Below, piece by piece: positions 1 through 13,389 of a stretch of DNA of 64,000 nucleotides. Source of the DNA: Pseudomaricurvus sp. HS19. GTDB lineage: Bacteria; Pseudomonadota; Gammaproteobacteria; Pseudomonadales; Cellvibrionaceae. Each line of letters opens with the position of its first letter. The stretch's first letter is position 1. Position numbers and translations under genes: made by a program. The notes beneath the pieces were generated by a model that searched no databases, was not told where the DNA came from, and saw nothing but the letters and a program-made list of their open reading frames with translations. The DNA lies in the NCBI RefSeq assembly GCF_009857815.1, contig NZ_WVVW01000017.1, forward strand, positions 36,589 to 100,588. Reading direction: 5' to 3'.

Positions 1-178
1 AGCGACTGTCATCCGCAAGCCTGAGTGGCCACGGTTGTCAGTCGGCAGTAAGTCATTGGCCAGCTACAATTGAGTGAAACTGTGCGTCAACCCCGTTGGC
101 GTATGGATTCCGGATCTGTCGATAACCAGAGGAGTCTGTTGACCTGAACCCCTGCAGGGTTCGGGCGGGCACAATGTT

Positions 179-1549
179 ATGGGACCGCTGATTGTACCGA
201 TTGGTGCGCTGTTATCCGGTGTGGCGCTGTTGCTCCTGGGTGTAGGGTTGCTCAACACCATCCTCGCCCTGCGCAGTGGTGTAGAGGGCTACAGTGACGC
301 CATGCTGGGTCTCATTATGTCCAGCTACTTCGCCGGCTTCTTTGTGGGTACCTACCTGGCGCTGCCGCTGGTGCGACGGGTAGGGCATATCCGTGCCTTT
401 GCCAGCTGCGCTTCCATTGTTTCCGTCTGTGTACTGCTGCACCAGCTGGTGATCGATCCCTATGCCTGGATGTTGTTCCGGGTACTTACCGGCACCTGCC
501 TCGTCATTCTCTACACCGTTATTGAAAGCTGGCTCAACGGGCAGACGCCCCCGGATAAGCGCGGCAAGGTGTTTGCCATCTACATGACCGTGAACCTCGC
601 CGCCATGGCGGTGGCACAACAGTTGTTGCTGCTGGATCCCGGTATCACTTTCATTCTCTTCGCGTTGGCCAGCGTGCTGGTGAGCATCAGTCTGGTGCCT
701 GTCACCTGGACACGGTTGCAGCAACCGGTGGTGGGCCCTGTCTCCAGTATCAATCTGCGCCTGTTGGTGCAAAAGGCCCCGGTGGCTGTGGGTGGCGGGT
801 TGTTGTCCGGTCTCTCCATGGGGGCGTTCTGGGGGCTGACGGCTGCCTACGGCTCGCGCATAGGCCTCAGTAATGCGATGGCGGCCAGTCTGGTGGCCTG
901 CGGGATTGTGGGCGGGGCGCTGTTTCAATTTCCCATCGGGCGTTACTCCGATACGCACGATCGCCGTCAGGTGCTGATGTGGATCAGTGTGGTCGCCGCC
1001 GTGGCCAGCGTGCTGATGTTTTTCAGTGGCGCCAATCTCTGGTTGTTGTTCGGTTTGATGGCGGCCTATGGCGCCATGGCGTTTGCGGTCTACCCGGTGG
1101 CGGTGGCGCATCTGGTGGATCACCTGGAGCCAGAAGATATGCTCTCCGGTGGCAGCGGCCTGTTATTGATACACGGGGTTGGTGCCATGCTGGGGCCGTT
1201 GCTGGCGGGTCAGCTGATGGCCTGGACGAGCCCCTCCAGCCTGTTGCTTTACTGGGCCATTGTGCAGGGTGCGCTGGCACTGGTGGCGTGGATGTACCTG
1301 CAGGTGAGCCAGGCGGAGGATCCGCAGGAGCACGTTGCCGACTTTGTGCCCATGGTACGTACCACACCAGCGGCGCTGGAGATGCTGCCGGCCGACAGCC
1401 AAAGTGAAATGTTTGAAGAACAGGCGCCGGTGTGGGGCAGTGACCCCGCAGGGGCGGACAGCGAGATTGCGGATAGTGAATCCGCTGAAAACGGTGAGGC
1501 GTCCCAACGCTCTGCCGATGTTATAGATCTGCACGAGAACCGAGGTTGA
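179..1549 (+). CDS. MFS transporter (12-TM, YcaD-like)
   Basis: This 456-residue protein is a probable inner-membrane major facilitator carrier. About twelve hydrophobic segments run from residue 3 to about 385. The loop between TM2 and TM3 carries the MFS-type basic signature (LPLVRRVGHIRA), and the C-terminal half has a second copy (GRYSDTHDRRQV). The N-half, with its FAGFFVGTYL segment, resembles YcaD-type MFS proteins. Residues from about 390 on form an acidic, probably cytoplasmic tail rich in Glu, Asp and Ser. The start at 179 follows a weak ribosome-binding region, so an alternative start cannot be excluded. The next gene (ggpPS) begins 126 bp downstream on the same strand and may be co-transcribed. 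The substrate cannot be read from the sequence. Confidence 0.8.
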   Translation: MGPLIVPIGALLSGVALLLLGVGLLNTILALRSGVEGYSDAMLGLIMSSYFAGFFVGTYLALPLVRRVGHIRAFASCASIVSVCVLLHQLVIDPYAWMLFRVLTGTCLVILYTVIESWLNGQTPPDKRGKVFAIYMTVNLAAMAVAQQLLLLDPGITFILFALASVLVSISLVPVTWTRLQQPVVGPVSSINLRLLVQKAPVAVGGGLLSGLSMGAFWGLTAAYGSRIGLSNAMAASLVACGIVGGALFQFPIGRYSDTHDRRQVLMWISVVAAVASVLMFFSGANLWLLFGLMAAYGAMAFAVYPVAVAHLVDHLEPEDMLSGGSGLLLIHGVGAMLGPLLAGQLMAWTSPSSLLLYWAIVQGALALVAWMYLQVSQAEDPQEHVADFVPMVRTTPAALEMLPADSQSEMFEEQAPVWGSDPAGADSEIADSESAENGEASQRSADVIDLHENRG

Positions 1550-1675
1550 ATTTGCTCTAACCCCAAGCCCTGCAACAACTTCCGCTGCGGCACATACAAA
1601 ACCTACAACACCGCAACGCTATCGCTCAGAGAGAACGTGGATCTGGAAACCTGAATCCTACAGGAGGATAGTGTT

Positions 1676-3937
1676 ATGTTACTTGCGACCGATCTGGACG
1701 GAACCTTTCTTGCCGGAGAGTCTGCCAGACGTCACCAGCTGTACCAGCTGATTTCACTGCACCCGGATATCGATCTGGTGTTTGTCACGGGGCGGGGGCT
1801 GGAGTCGGTGCTGCCGCTGCTCTCCGATCCCACCATCCCCAGTCCCGACTACATCATCTGTGATGTGGGCGCGACCATCGTTGAAGGCGAGACCTTACAG
1901 CCATTACAGCCCCTGCAGGCCGAGATCGAACGCCACTGGCCGGGAGAACACCAGGTGCAGGCGGTGATGCGGGATTTTCAGGGCGTGGTGCGACAGGATG
2001 TGCCTCAGGAGCGGCGTTGCTCCTATTTCTGTGAGCCCGAAGCGGTTGCAGACCAGTTTCATCAGATTGCCGACGAACTCAATTGCGACCTGCTTTACTC
2101 GGCAGGGCGCTACCTGGATTTCCTGCCCAGGGGGGTCAACAAGGGCAGCACCCTGCGTATGCTGATTGAGCACCTGGAGCTTGAAGAGGAGTCCGTACTG
2201 GTCGCTGGCGACACCCTTAACGACCTGGCTATGTACGAACAGGGTTTTCTCGGTGTTTGTGTGGGTAAGTCCGAAGGCGGATTGCTGGACAGCACTGGCG
2301 ATATGGGCAACGTCTTTCATGCCAATGAGCCCGGCTGTGGCGGTATCCTCGAAGCGTTTACCTACTTCAACTTTCTCTCCCACAAGGGAATTGCCCACGA
2401 GACCCAAAGTAACCACCCGCCAGGCCAATCGGATCTGGTGATTGTTTATCATCGGTTGCCGTTTGAGGAGTACCTGGACAATGGTGTGGTGAAAGAGCGT
2501 CCGCCGGGCTCACCCAATGGCATTTTGCCGACCCTGCTCAGCTTCTTTGCCGATGGTAAAAAGGGATCCTGGATTGCCTGGTCAGTGTTCGATGAAAGTC
2601 ATGATCAGTTCAAGCGTCGCAGCAAAGTGGATGCCGATCTCTATCCGAACCTCACAGCGGCAAAAATTTCCCTGAGCAAGGACGAGGTGGATATCTTCTA
2701 CCGCAAGTTCTCCAAGGAAGCTTTCTGGCCGACGCTGCACACCTTCTGGCAGGAGGCGACCTTTCGTGAGGATCACTGGCAGGTATTCCTGCAGGTGAAC
2801 CGTCGTTTTGCCGAGCAGGCAGCGGCAGAAGCCGCGGAGAACGCGGTGGTGTGGATTCACGATTACAACCTTTGGATGGTACCGGCGTTCCTGCGCGACA
2901 TGCGCCCGGACCTTACTATCGCCTTTTTCCACCACACCTATTTCCCGTCGGCCGACGTGTTTAACGTGTTGCCCTGGCGACGGGATATTATCGGGAGTCT
3001 GTTGCAGTGCGACCTGATCGGCTTTCACATCCCGCGCCAGTCGGAGAATTTTATTGACGTGGCGCAGGGGGTGGCACCGGTAAAGGTGTTGGAGAAAAGT
3101 ACCTGCGCACCTCGCTTCCTCACCTACGGTTGTGCGGTAGGACTGGATGAGATGACCAGCCAGATTGAAGTGCACGGCCGCAAAATCCAGTTGAGCGCCA
3201 TGCCGGTGGGGCTGGACCTGAGCCGGATACAGCGCGCACTGACCTTGCCCGAGACCGAGGTGCGGGCCCAGCAGCTGCGACAGGAGTTGAGTGACAACCG
3301 CGTTATCCTGTCGGTGGAGCGACTCGATTACACCAAGGGTATCCTGCCCAAGCTGGAGGCGTTTGAGTTACTGCTGTCGCGTCATCCGGAGCTGATTGGT
3401 GAAGTAACGCTGGTGACCATCTGTGTGCCTGCGGCGAAGGAGATGAGTGTCTACGACGAACTGCAGACCAACATCGAACGCACCGTCGGGCGTATCAACG
3501 GTCGCTTCGCCCGCGTTGGCTGGACACCGGTGCAGTTCTTCTTCCGCGCCTTCCCGTTCGAGGAGCTGGTGGCCTATTACGCCGTAGCGGACCTGATGTG
3601 GATTACACCACTGCGGGATGGACTGAACCTGGTGGCCAAGGAGTTTGTTGCCACCCAGGGACTGACCGGAGGCAATGGCGTGTTGGTGTTGTCGGAGTTT
3701 GCCGGTGCCGCGGCGGAGTTGCGCGGTGCGCTGCTCACCAACCCCCACGATCCACACGATCTGGTCAACACCTGTTTCCAGGCGTTAAGCATGGATTATG
3801 ACGAGGCCAAGGGAAGACTGCGGGAAGCGTTTGATGTGGTGCGGCGCTACGACATCGACAGCTGGGGGCAGGAGTTCCTGCAGATGGTGGAAGCCTTCGG
3901 CAATAAGCCTGTGGAGATTGAGCACACCACCCATTGA
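1676..3937 (+). CDS. ggpPS: Bifunctional glucosylglycerol-phosphate phosphatase/synthase (HAD + GT20 fusion)
   Basis: This 753-residue protein probably makes the osmolyte glucosylglycerol from ADP-glucose and glycerol-3-phosphate and then removes the phosphate. Residues 1-250 are a HAD-IIB phosphatase: DLDGTFL near residues 6-12 holds the two catalytic Asp residues, and GDTLNDLAMY lies near 178. Residues from about 256 to the end are a GT20 glycosyltransferase with VERLDYTKG near 546 and a TPLRDGLNLVAKE motif. The HAD-before-GT20 order is known for GgpPS of Pseudomonas, Stenotrophomonas and Azotobacter. It differs from trehalose enzymes, where the synthase domain comes first. A strong AGGAGG lies 9 bp before the start. 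Such genes are normally induced by salt. The alternative, a trehalose-phosphate synthase, is less likely. Confidence 0.85.
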   Translation: MLLATDLDGTFLAGESARRHQLYQLISLHPDIDLVFVTGRGLESVLPLLSDPTIPSPDYIICDVGATIVEGETLQPLQPLQAEIERHWPGEHQVQAVMRDFQGVVRQDVPQERRCSYFCEPEAVADQFHQIADELNCDLLYSAGRYLDFLPRGVNKGSTLRMLIEHLELEEESVLVAGDTLNDLAMYEQGFLGVCVGKSEGGLLDSTGDMGNVFHANEPGCGGILEAFTYFNFLSHKGIAHETQSNHPPGQSDLVIVYHRLPFEEYLDNGVVKERPPGSPNGILPTLLSFFADGKKGSWIAWSVFDESHDQFKRRSKVDADLYPNLTAAKISLSKDEVDIFYRKFSKEAFWPTLHTFWQEATFREDHWQVFLQVNRRFAEQAAAEAAENAVVWIHDYNLWMVPAFLRDMRPDLTIAFFHHTYFPSADVFNVLPWRRDIIGSLLQCDLIGFHIPRQSENFIDVAQGVAPVKVLEKSTCAPRFLTYGCAVGLDEMTSQIEVHGRKIQLSAMPVGLDLSRIQRALTLPETEVRAQQLRQELSDNRVILSVERLDYTKGILPKLEAFELLLSRHPELIGEVTLVTICVPAAKEMSVYDELQTNIERTVGRINGRFARVGWTPVQFFFRAFPFEELVAYYAVADLMWITPLRDGLNLVAKEFVATQGLTGGNGVLVLSEFAGAAAELRGALLTNPHDPHDLVNTCFQALSMDYDEAKGRLREAFDVVRRYDIDSWGQEFLQMVEAFGNKPVEIEHTTH

Positions 3938-3956
3938 GTCTGGTCAGCCGTGTTGG

Positions 3957-4017
3957 CCGCTATCCTGCCAGGGGATGCCTGCCCGGGTGGTGTGGGTATC
4001 CCCTGGCAGGATAGCGG
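3957..4017. terminator. Large inverted repeat between convergent genes
   Basis: Two 23-nt arms (3957-3979 and 3995-4017) are complementary at 22 of 23 positions around a 15-nt loop. They lie just downstream of ggpPS and just downstream of the convergent DUF900 gene. The position suits a bidirectional terminator, but there is no T-run, and the arms are unusually long and GC-rich. Confidence 0.55.
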
Positions 4018-4025
4018 GGGACGTA

Positions 4026-5201
4026 TCAGGTCAGCTTCCAGACGTTCAGACCATCGGCCTTGCGCCGGCGCCGGCGCAGGCTCTGGTCGTCTTCGGCAAT
4101 GCAGTGCAGGGTCTGGTCGATGTCTTCGTTGACCGTGGCCCACAGGTAGTAGCTGTGCTCCACAAAGCCGGTGACTATGTTGGAGCAGTCGATCTGGTTG
4201 ATCTTGTGGTGCAGGGCCTGTGGCCTTGAGGGGCCATCGTGGCCGAGGCGATCCGGGTTGCCCTTGGTGGCATCGGAAATTTTCAGCGCCGTATCCCCGC
4301 GGTTGGAATAGATATAAACGTTGCGGCAGATCTCCGGCAGTCGCACCATGGGCTTGCCGTTTTCAAACACATTGTCATCCACGTCCGCCGCACACATAAA
4401 GATGTTTTCGAACAGGCGCGGCAGGTGATTGCTGGTCAGGTGTTCCAGCAATTTATCCAGGCTGTTTTGCAGCACATAGTTACCCATGGAGTGGCAGAGC
4501 AGGTGCATGGACTGCTTGCACAGCCGTTGCTCCTGTTTGCGGGCGTCCACACGCAGCTGGATCAGGAAGTCGCGCAGTTTGAGAATGGCGCGACCGACGG
4601 CCTCGCCGGAGCGGCGGGCATCCTTGCGATCCGAGGTGTAGGAGCGCCACGGAATCATCTTGCCGTCCGAAGGCCAGCTGAACAGGATCACCTTGACGCT
4701 TTTCTGTTTGTCGGGCACCGGGTTGGCCGGCATCTGCGACGGACGATTGAGCATTAACTCCAGCGCCAGTGCAGAGCCCACCGCCTCGCTCCAGGAGACG
4801 TTGAAACCGTGGATGTAGACCAGCACATCGTTGGTCTCTTCCATGATCGCCTTGATTTCCCGAAACATGTCCGCCGAGGCGTTTTTCTGTTCGGTAACTT
4901 TTTTGTTGTCGGGGTTAGCCTGGGTGACGCTGTCGGGAAAGGCGGTAATGGCCGCTTTTTCAGCCGCCTTGCCCAGCAGTCCGGCAAGTTTTTCACCGTT
5001 GCCTGTGCGCCGCGGGTCTTTTTCTTCCGTCTGCGCCAGCAACTTTTTGACGTCGTCTGTATCCGCCTTGATGGTGAGTTTGCCGAAGCGCAGGTTGTCG
5101 TAACCATCACTGCTGAAGCCAGGGCCATAACCGCTGGGGTGCCAACGGTCTTTACCTTCATGGCCGCGGTTGGTTGCAAAATAGAGGGTGTACTGTGCCA
5201 T
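4026..5201 (-). CDS. Alpha/beta hydrolase, DUF900 family
   Basis: This 391-residue protein belongs to the DUF900 alpha/beta-hydrolase family. VYIHGFNVSW near residue 133 is the oxyanion-side strand. LLCHSMGNYVL near residue 233 is the nucleophile elbow (GxSxG-like HSMGN, Ser nucleophile). No signal peptide is visible, so it is probably cytoplasmic. A perfect AGGAGG precedes the start. It is the last of three minus-strand genes (S9 peptidase, greB, this gene), separated from greB by 62 bp. The substrate is unknown; lipase or esterase activity is the general expectation for the fold. Confidence 0.75.
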   Translation of the reverse strand: MAQYTLYFATNRGHEGKDRWHPSGYGPGFSSDGYDNLRFGKLTIKADTDDVKKLLAQTEEKDPRRTGNGEKLAGLLGKAAEKAAITAFPDSVTQANPDNKKVTEQKNASADMFREIKAIMEETNDVLVYIHGFNVSWSEAVGSALALELMLNRPSQMPANPVPDKQKSVKVILFSWPSDGKMIPWRSYTSDRKDARRSGEAVGRAILKLRDFLIQLRVDARKQEQRLCKQSMHLLCHSMGNYVLQNSLDKLLEHLTSNHLPRLFENIFMCAADVDDNVFENGKPMVRLPEICRNVYIYSNRGDTALKISDATKGNPDRLGHDGPSRPQALHHKINQIDCSNIVTGFVEHSYYLWATVNEDIDQTLHCIAEDDQSLRRRRRKADGLNVWKLT

Positions 5202-5263
5202 CGTCTACCTCCTTGTAGGTGTGGGGCGCGAAATCCTTTCAGGCCCCCAGTATAGACGATCGA

Positions 5264-5770
5264 TCAGGCGTAGGGTTTGTATTCAATGGCGATGATGTCG
5301 TACTGGCGTTCGCCTTCGGGTGTCCGCAACAGGATTTCATCGTCCAGATACTTGCCCAGCAGCTGGCGGGCCAGCGGTGAGTCCACGCTGAGCTTGCCGG
5401 CTTTGACGTTGAACTCATCGGGGCCGACGATCTGGTAGGTGGTTTCGTTGTCGTCCTCATCCACCAGCGTCACCCAGGCGCCGAAGAAGACCTTGTTGCG
5501 CTCATCGGGAATGCGATCGACAACGGTGAGCTCTTCCAGTCGCTTGGAGAGAAAACGCACGCGACTGTCGATCTCCCGCAGTCGCCGTTTGCCGTAGATG
5601 TAGTCGCCGTTCTCCGAGCGGTCACCGTTTTTGGCCGCCTGATGTACAGCGTCGGTGACCTGCGGGCGCTCCACTTTCCACAGTTGGGTCAGCTCTTCCT
5701 GCAGGGCGCGGGCGCCGGCGGGAGTGATGTAGGCCGAGCCCCGTTGTCTCGGCGGACGCCAGCGACCCAT
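5264..5770 (-). CDS. greB: Transcription elongation factor GreB
   Basis: GreB stimulates transcript cleavage by backtracked RNA polymerase. The 168-residue protein has the N-terminal antiparallel coiled coil (residues about 12-85) with the acidic-tip signature GDRSENGDYIYGKRRLREID and the following RVRFLSKRLEEL, very close to E. coli GreB rather than GreA. An FKBP-like domain follows. It is about 10 residues longer than E. coli GreB. Its ATG overlaps the stop of the upstream S9 peptidase (TGATG), so the two are translationally coupled. Confidence 0.95.
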   Translation of the reverse strand: MGRWRPPRQRGSAYITPAGARALQEELTQLWKVERPQVTDAVHQAAKNGDRSENGDYIYGKRRLREIDSRVRFLSKRLEELTVVDRIPDERNKVFFGAWVTLVDEDDNETTYQIVGPDEFNVKAGKLSVDSPLARQLLGKYLDDEILLRTPEGERQYDIIAIEYKPYA

Positions 5771-7758
5771 CAGGATCTCTCCCCTTTGTTGAGGTGACGT
5801 ACTGCCACGGGTTCGATGGTGTCATCTACCGCAAAGCCAAACACCTGCCCGTAAAAACTCCACTCCGCCTCCAGACTGCGTTGTATGGCGTCGGCGCCGC
5901 GGAAGCCGTGGCCCTCGCCGGCAAAGGGCACATAGGCTACCGGTATCTGCTTGCGGTCCAGTGCTGCCACCATGGCTTCGGCCTGGTTGGGGGGAACCAC
6001 CTTGTCGTCCAGTCCCTGGAAGAAAATGACCGGGCAGTTCAGTTGCTCCGTGTGATGGATAGGGGAGCGCTGCTGGTAGATCACCTGCTGCTGAGGGTAG
6101 GGGCCAACCAGGGAGTCGAGGTAGCGGGATTCGAACTTGTGGGTATCCTGCGCCAGGGTCTCCAGGTCGCCGATGCCATAGAGGCTGGCACCGGCGTTGA
6201 ACCGGTCACTGAAGGTGAGAGCGGCCAGTACGGTATAGCCGCCGGCGCTGGAGCCGCGGATGGCAATCCTGTCGGGAGCGGCCAGTCCCTGGTCAATCAG
6301 GTAGTCGGCGGCGGCACAGGCATCTTCCACATCGTGTAATCCCCAGGCACCGTTAAGTTGCTCGCGGTAGTGGCGGCCGTAACCGGTGCTGCCCCGGTAG
6401 TTAACATCCATCACTGCGAAACCGCGACTGGTCCAGTACTGAATCTTCAGGTTGAGGCCGGTTTCCGCCGAGCCGGTGGGGCCGCCGTGACACATCACAA
6501 TCAGTGGTGGCAGGGTGCCCTCCGGTGCACGGCAGTCCGGATTCACCGGCGGGTAATAGAAGCCGTGGGCCTCGGCGCCGACACCACTGTTAAAGGTGAC
6601 CGGCTGGGCGCTGCTGATCCACTCTGCCGCCAGCGGTGTGGAGGAGGAGCGGGCGATGGTTTGCAATTGCTCGCCATCAAACCCCAGCAGTCGGGTGGCA
6701 CTGGTGGGGCTGGCCGCCAGTAACAGGGCGCGACCGTTGTGGCAGCGGATCTGGCCGATATCGGTAAACGGGCTCTCCAGTGGTTGCAACTGGTTACTGC
6801 CCAGGTCCAGGGTGGCCAGCTGCCACTGGCCCTGCTGGGTAAAACAGCAGAGCAGCTCGGTGGCGGAGAGAAACCCGTAGGTGGACATACCGAACACCCA
6901 CTGCGGGGTGGCGAACTCCGCAGGTCCGGGGGCGATGGCTTGCAGTGGCTGTTTGGGATGCTCGGGATCGCAGCGGTAGAGATTCCACCAGTCGTTGCGG
7001 TCCGATACCAGGTAAAGCTGGTTGTCCGGGCTCCACTGGGGCTGGAAGACGGATTCGGCACCAAAGCCGGCGATCAGCATGGGGGGCTGGGGGTTACCCG
7101 CCTCATCCAGTGGTGCCAGCCAGCACTGGCTGCTGTCCCAGGGCATGTGGGGGTGATCCCAGCTGAGCCAGCTCAGGTAACGGCCATTGGGGGAAACCCG
7201 GGGGTTGGAGAAGAAGTCGTGGCCACTGGCCAGCACCTCAACCTGAGGCTCTGCGCCGAGGGAGATGGCAACCAGTTCATTGGTCTCCTCTTTCGCGGTG
7301 CCCGCCAGTTTGGCGCGATGGTCTTCGCGCACCGCCAGCAAGCGCTGGCGTGGGGCGTCCAGCCACAGGTCGGCGTAGCGGTAGTCGCCGGCCGGGGTCA
7401 GTGGTCGGGGCTTACCATTGATAACTTCACCATTGATAACTTCGTAGAGCCGCTGGTCGATAGCATCAACGTAGAACAGGGCCTCGTCGGTGGCCAGGTA
7501 ACTGGCGCCGCCATATTCGTGGGCGCGGGTACGCACGCCGACAGAGATGGGCAGCGGTTCCTCAGGCTCGTTGGCACCCTGGGGCAGAAACATCAGCACA
7601 CTGCGACCTTTCTCTTCCGGGCGCGACTCCACCCACCAGGCCCCTTTGCCGGTCAGCTGCGGCTCCCCCAGTTTGACACTCTGGCGGGTGAGCAGGGAGG
7701 CGTGAACGATAGATGGCCAGCTGCCGTACGGAAGATCGGCGGTGGTGTTTGAATTCAT
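5770..7758 (-). CDS. S9 family prolyl oligopeptidase-like peptidase
   Basis: This serine peptidase has an N-terminal beta-propeller (about residues 30-390) and a C-terminal alpha/beta-hydrolase domain. The nucleophile elbow is RGSSAGGYTVL, the acid is in GLDDKVVPP and the His in GEGHGF, as in dipeptidyl or acylaminoacyl peptidases of family S9. I chose the ATG at 7758 (MNSNTTADL), giving 662 residues, because residues from the further-upstream in-frame ATG look non-coding. No signal peptide is seen. Residues EVINGEVING come from a perfect 15-bp tandem duplication. The gene is divergent from tilS and coupled to greB. Confidence 0.88.
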   Translation of the reverse strand: MNSNTTADLPYGSWPSIVHASLLTRQSVKLGEPQLTGKGAWWVESRPEEKGRSVLMFLPQGANEPEEPLPISVGVRTRAHEYGGASYLATDEALFYVDAIDQRLYEVINGEVINGKPRPLTPAGDYRYADLWLDAPRQRLLAVREDHRAKLAGTAKEETNELVAISLGAEPQVEVLASGHDFFSNPRVSPNGRYLSWLSWDHPHMPWDSSQCWLAPLDEAGNPQPPMLIAGFGAESVFQPQWSPDNQLYLVSDRNDWWNLYRCDPEHPKQPLQAIAPGPAEFATPQWVFGMSTYGFLSATELLCCFTQQGQWQLATLDLGSNQLQPLESPFTDIGQIRCHNGRALLLAASPTSATRLLGFDGEQLQTIARSSSTPLAAEWISSAQPVTFNSGVGAEAHGFYYPPVNPDCRAPEGTLPPLIVMCHGGPTGSAETGLNLKIQYWTSRGFAVMDVNYRGSTGYGRHYREQLNGAWGLHDVEDACAAADYLIDQGLAAPDRIAIRGSSAGGYTVLAALTFSDRFNAGASLYGIGDLETLAQDTHKFESRYLDSLVGPYPQQQVIYQQRSPIHHTEQLNCPVIFFQGLDDKVVPPNQAEAMVAALDRKQIPVAYVPFAGEGHGFRGADAIQRSLEAEWSFYGQVFGFAVDDTIEPVAVRHLNKGERS
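7414..7443. repeat. 15-bp perfect tandem duplication inside the S9 peptidase gene
   Basis: The unit ACCATTGATAACTTC occurs twice in direct succession (7414-7428 and 7429-7443). It is in frame and adds five residues (VINGE type) to a propeller loop. It looks like a recent slippage duplication. Confidence 0.85.
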
Positions 7759-7882
7759 AATATGCGGCTTATTCTGATTGCAGTGCACTGAACGGGCTGT
7801 CAGGGCGGTTGAATGTGGGGCCATTGTAGGTCAGCTGTTAGAATTGCCAAAACCCGGCCCCGGAGGCGAGTCACAAATCATT

Positions 7883-9202
7883 ATGTTGGATCTCATGGAA
7901 CAGCTGCGCCGGACGCTGGCGTCATACCCTGACGTACGCCGTTGGTGGATCGGGCTCAGTGGCGGCCTCGATTCCACCCTGCTGGCTGCCTGTGTGCGTG
8001 ACCTGCAACTGGCCGTGCCGGTGCACTGTGTCTACATCCACCATGGGCTCTCCGCCCACGCTGACGAGTGGCAACGCCACTGCGAAGCACTCTGCCGGCA
8101 GTGGCAGATACCATTTACTGCCCTGGCGGTCGATGTGCAGGTGGGTGGCCAGGGGGTGGAGGCCGCCGCCCGTGAGGCCCGCTACCAGGCGTTTGAGACA
8201 CTGTTGCAGCCAGGTGACGGCCTGCTGCTGGGGCATCACCTGGATGACCAGGCGGAGACCCTGCTGCTGCGCCTGATGCGCGGCACCGGGGTGACAGGTC
8301 TGGCAGGCATTCAGAAAGAGAGGGCGCTGGGGCAGGGATTCCTGCTGAGGCCGCTGCTCGGCTGCAGTCGCCAGCAGCTGGAACAGGAGGCGCAGCGCCG
8401 CAACCTGCAATGGGTAGAAGACGACAGCAACAGCCAGACCCACTTTGACCGCAACTACCTGCGCCTGCAGGTCATGCCCCTGCTGCAGGAGCGTTGGCCC
8501 GGTTTCCGGCGCCAATGGCAGCAGACCGCCGATCTGTGTGAGGAGACCGCGGCGCTGGTGGAAGAGGTGGCGGTGGCGGATCTGGCGGCTTGCCAGCCGG
8601 AGCGGAGCCGGGAAGGTGCCAGTCTTGAGATGGCGGCCCTGCAGGGGCTGACGCCTTTTCGACGCGGTAATGTGTTGCGGCTGTGGCTGCAGCAGCAGGG
8701 GCGGGCACTGCCGGAAAAGGTGCATCTGCAGGAGGTGGAGTCACAGCTGGTGCCGGGGCGGTCAGACAGCGAGGCGGAGGTGAGCTGGCGGGACGTGCGC
8801 CTGCAGGTACACCGGCAGCGCCTGTGGCTGTTGCCCGACCTGCAAAGCCCTGTGCCTGGCGACCCCCTGGGCTGGGATGGCAGCACCCCGCTGCGCTGGG
8901 GCAGCTGGGAGCTGCAGCTGGAAACAGTAACCAGCGGTGGCTGGCGCTGGCCGTCCCAGGGTGTGCTGGTGCAGGCCCGCCGCGGCGGGGAGCGTTGTCA
9001 CCCCGCTGGACGCAGCCACTCCCAGGTTCTCAAGAAGCTGCTGCAGGAGGCGGGTGTGGCGCCCTGGCTGCGCCCACAGCTGCCAATTATTACTACACTG
9101 GAAGGTGAGATAGTGGCGGTGGGGGATCTCTGGTGCTGCCGCGGCTGGGAGAGTGGTTCCGGCCCGGGTGTACGGCTGCGGTGGGAGTATCGGCCGGCCT
9201 GA
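7883..9202 (+). CDS. tilS: tRNA(Ile)-lysidine synthase
   Basis: TilS puts lysine on C34 of the CAU-anticodon tRNA-Ile so that it reads AUA. The 439-residue protein has the N-type ATP-PP-loop SGGLDS at residues 26-31, then the family's HHGLSAHADEW and LLGHHLDDQAET motifs. A C-terminal TilS substrate-binding domain includes RRGGERCHPAGR and SQVLKKLLQEAGV. The start at 7883 has GGAGGCGAG upstream. It precedes pyrG-kdsA-eno as in Pseudomonas, where accA normally lies upstream. Here the S9 peptidase takes that place. Confidence 0.95.
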   Translation: MLDLMEQLRRTLASYPDVRRWWIGLSGGLDSTLLAACVRDLQLAVPVHCVYIHHGLSAHADEWQRHCEALCRQWQIPFTALAVDVQVGGQGVEAAAREARYQAFETLLQPGDGLLLGHHLDDQAETLLLRLMRGTGVTGLAGIQKERALGQGFLLRPLLGCSRQQLEQEAQRRNLQWVEDDSNSQTHFDRNYLRLQVMPLLQERWPGFRRQWQQTADLCEETAALVEEVAVADLAACQPERSREGASLEMAALQGLTPFRRGNVLRLWLQQQGRALPEKVHLQEVESQLVPGRSDSEAEVSWRDVRLQVHRQRLWLLPDLQSPVPGDPLGWDGSTPLRWGSWELQLETVTSGGWRWPSQGVLVQARRGGERCHPAGRSHSQVLKKLLQEAGVAPWLRPQLPIITTLEGEIVAVGDLWCCRGWESGSGPGVRLRWEYRPA

Positions 9203-9451
9203 GCAAGGGCGGTCCGGGGGTGTGGCTGGCGGGCCATTTTTCGTTGAGCCACCAGAGGGTTTCCGGTAGACTGGCGTCCCATCTTTAGGGCTAGCCGCAA
9301 GCGCTGTAAGCAGGTCTCTCCGGGACCGCTCCAGAGGCCTGTCGAAGCAGTACGACAGGCGCTGCGGTATGCCGCTGTAGGGTGCGCCGGTTTTCGTGCC
9401 GTTGCGTACCCGAGGGCAGCCATCCAGCCCAAACCAAAAATGATCGTTTAA

Positions 9452-11951
<2,500 letters not shown>

Positions 11952-11995
11952 GGGACGCAGCGGCTGGTGCTGAACCGATTTAATTAAATCCATAA

Positions 11996-13369
<1,374 letters not shown>

Positions 13370-13389
13370 GCCTCCTGCTGCACCCAATA

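Noticed and set aside
146..162. Palindrome GAACCC-N5-GGGTTC before the MFS gene
   Set aside because: The arms are only 6 bp in GC-rich DNA, and no regulator gene is adjacent, so an operator call would be unsupported.
1676..3937. Trehalose-6-phosphate synthase/phosphatase
   Set aside because: Trehalose fusions have the GT20 domain first and the phosphatase last. Here the HAD domain is first, and the GT20 sequence fits glucosylglycerol-phosphate synthase better.
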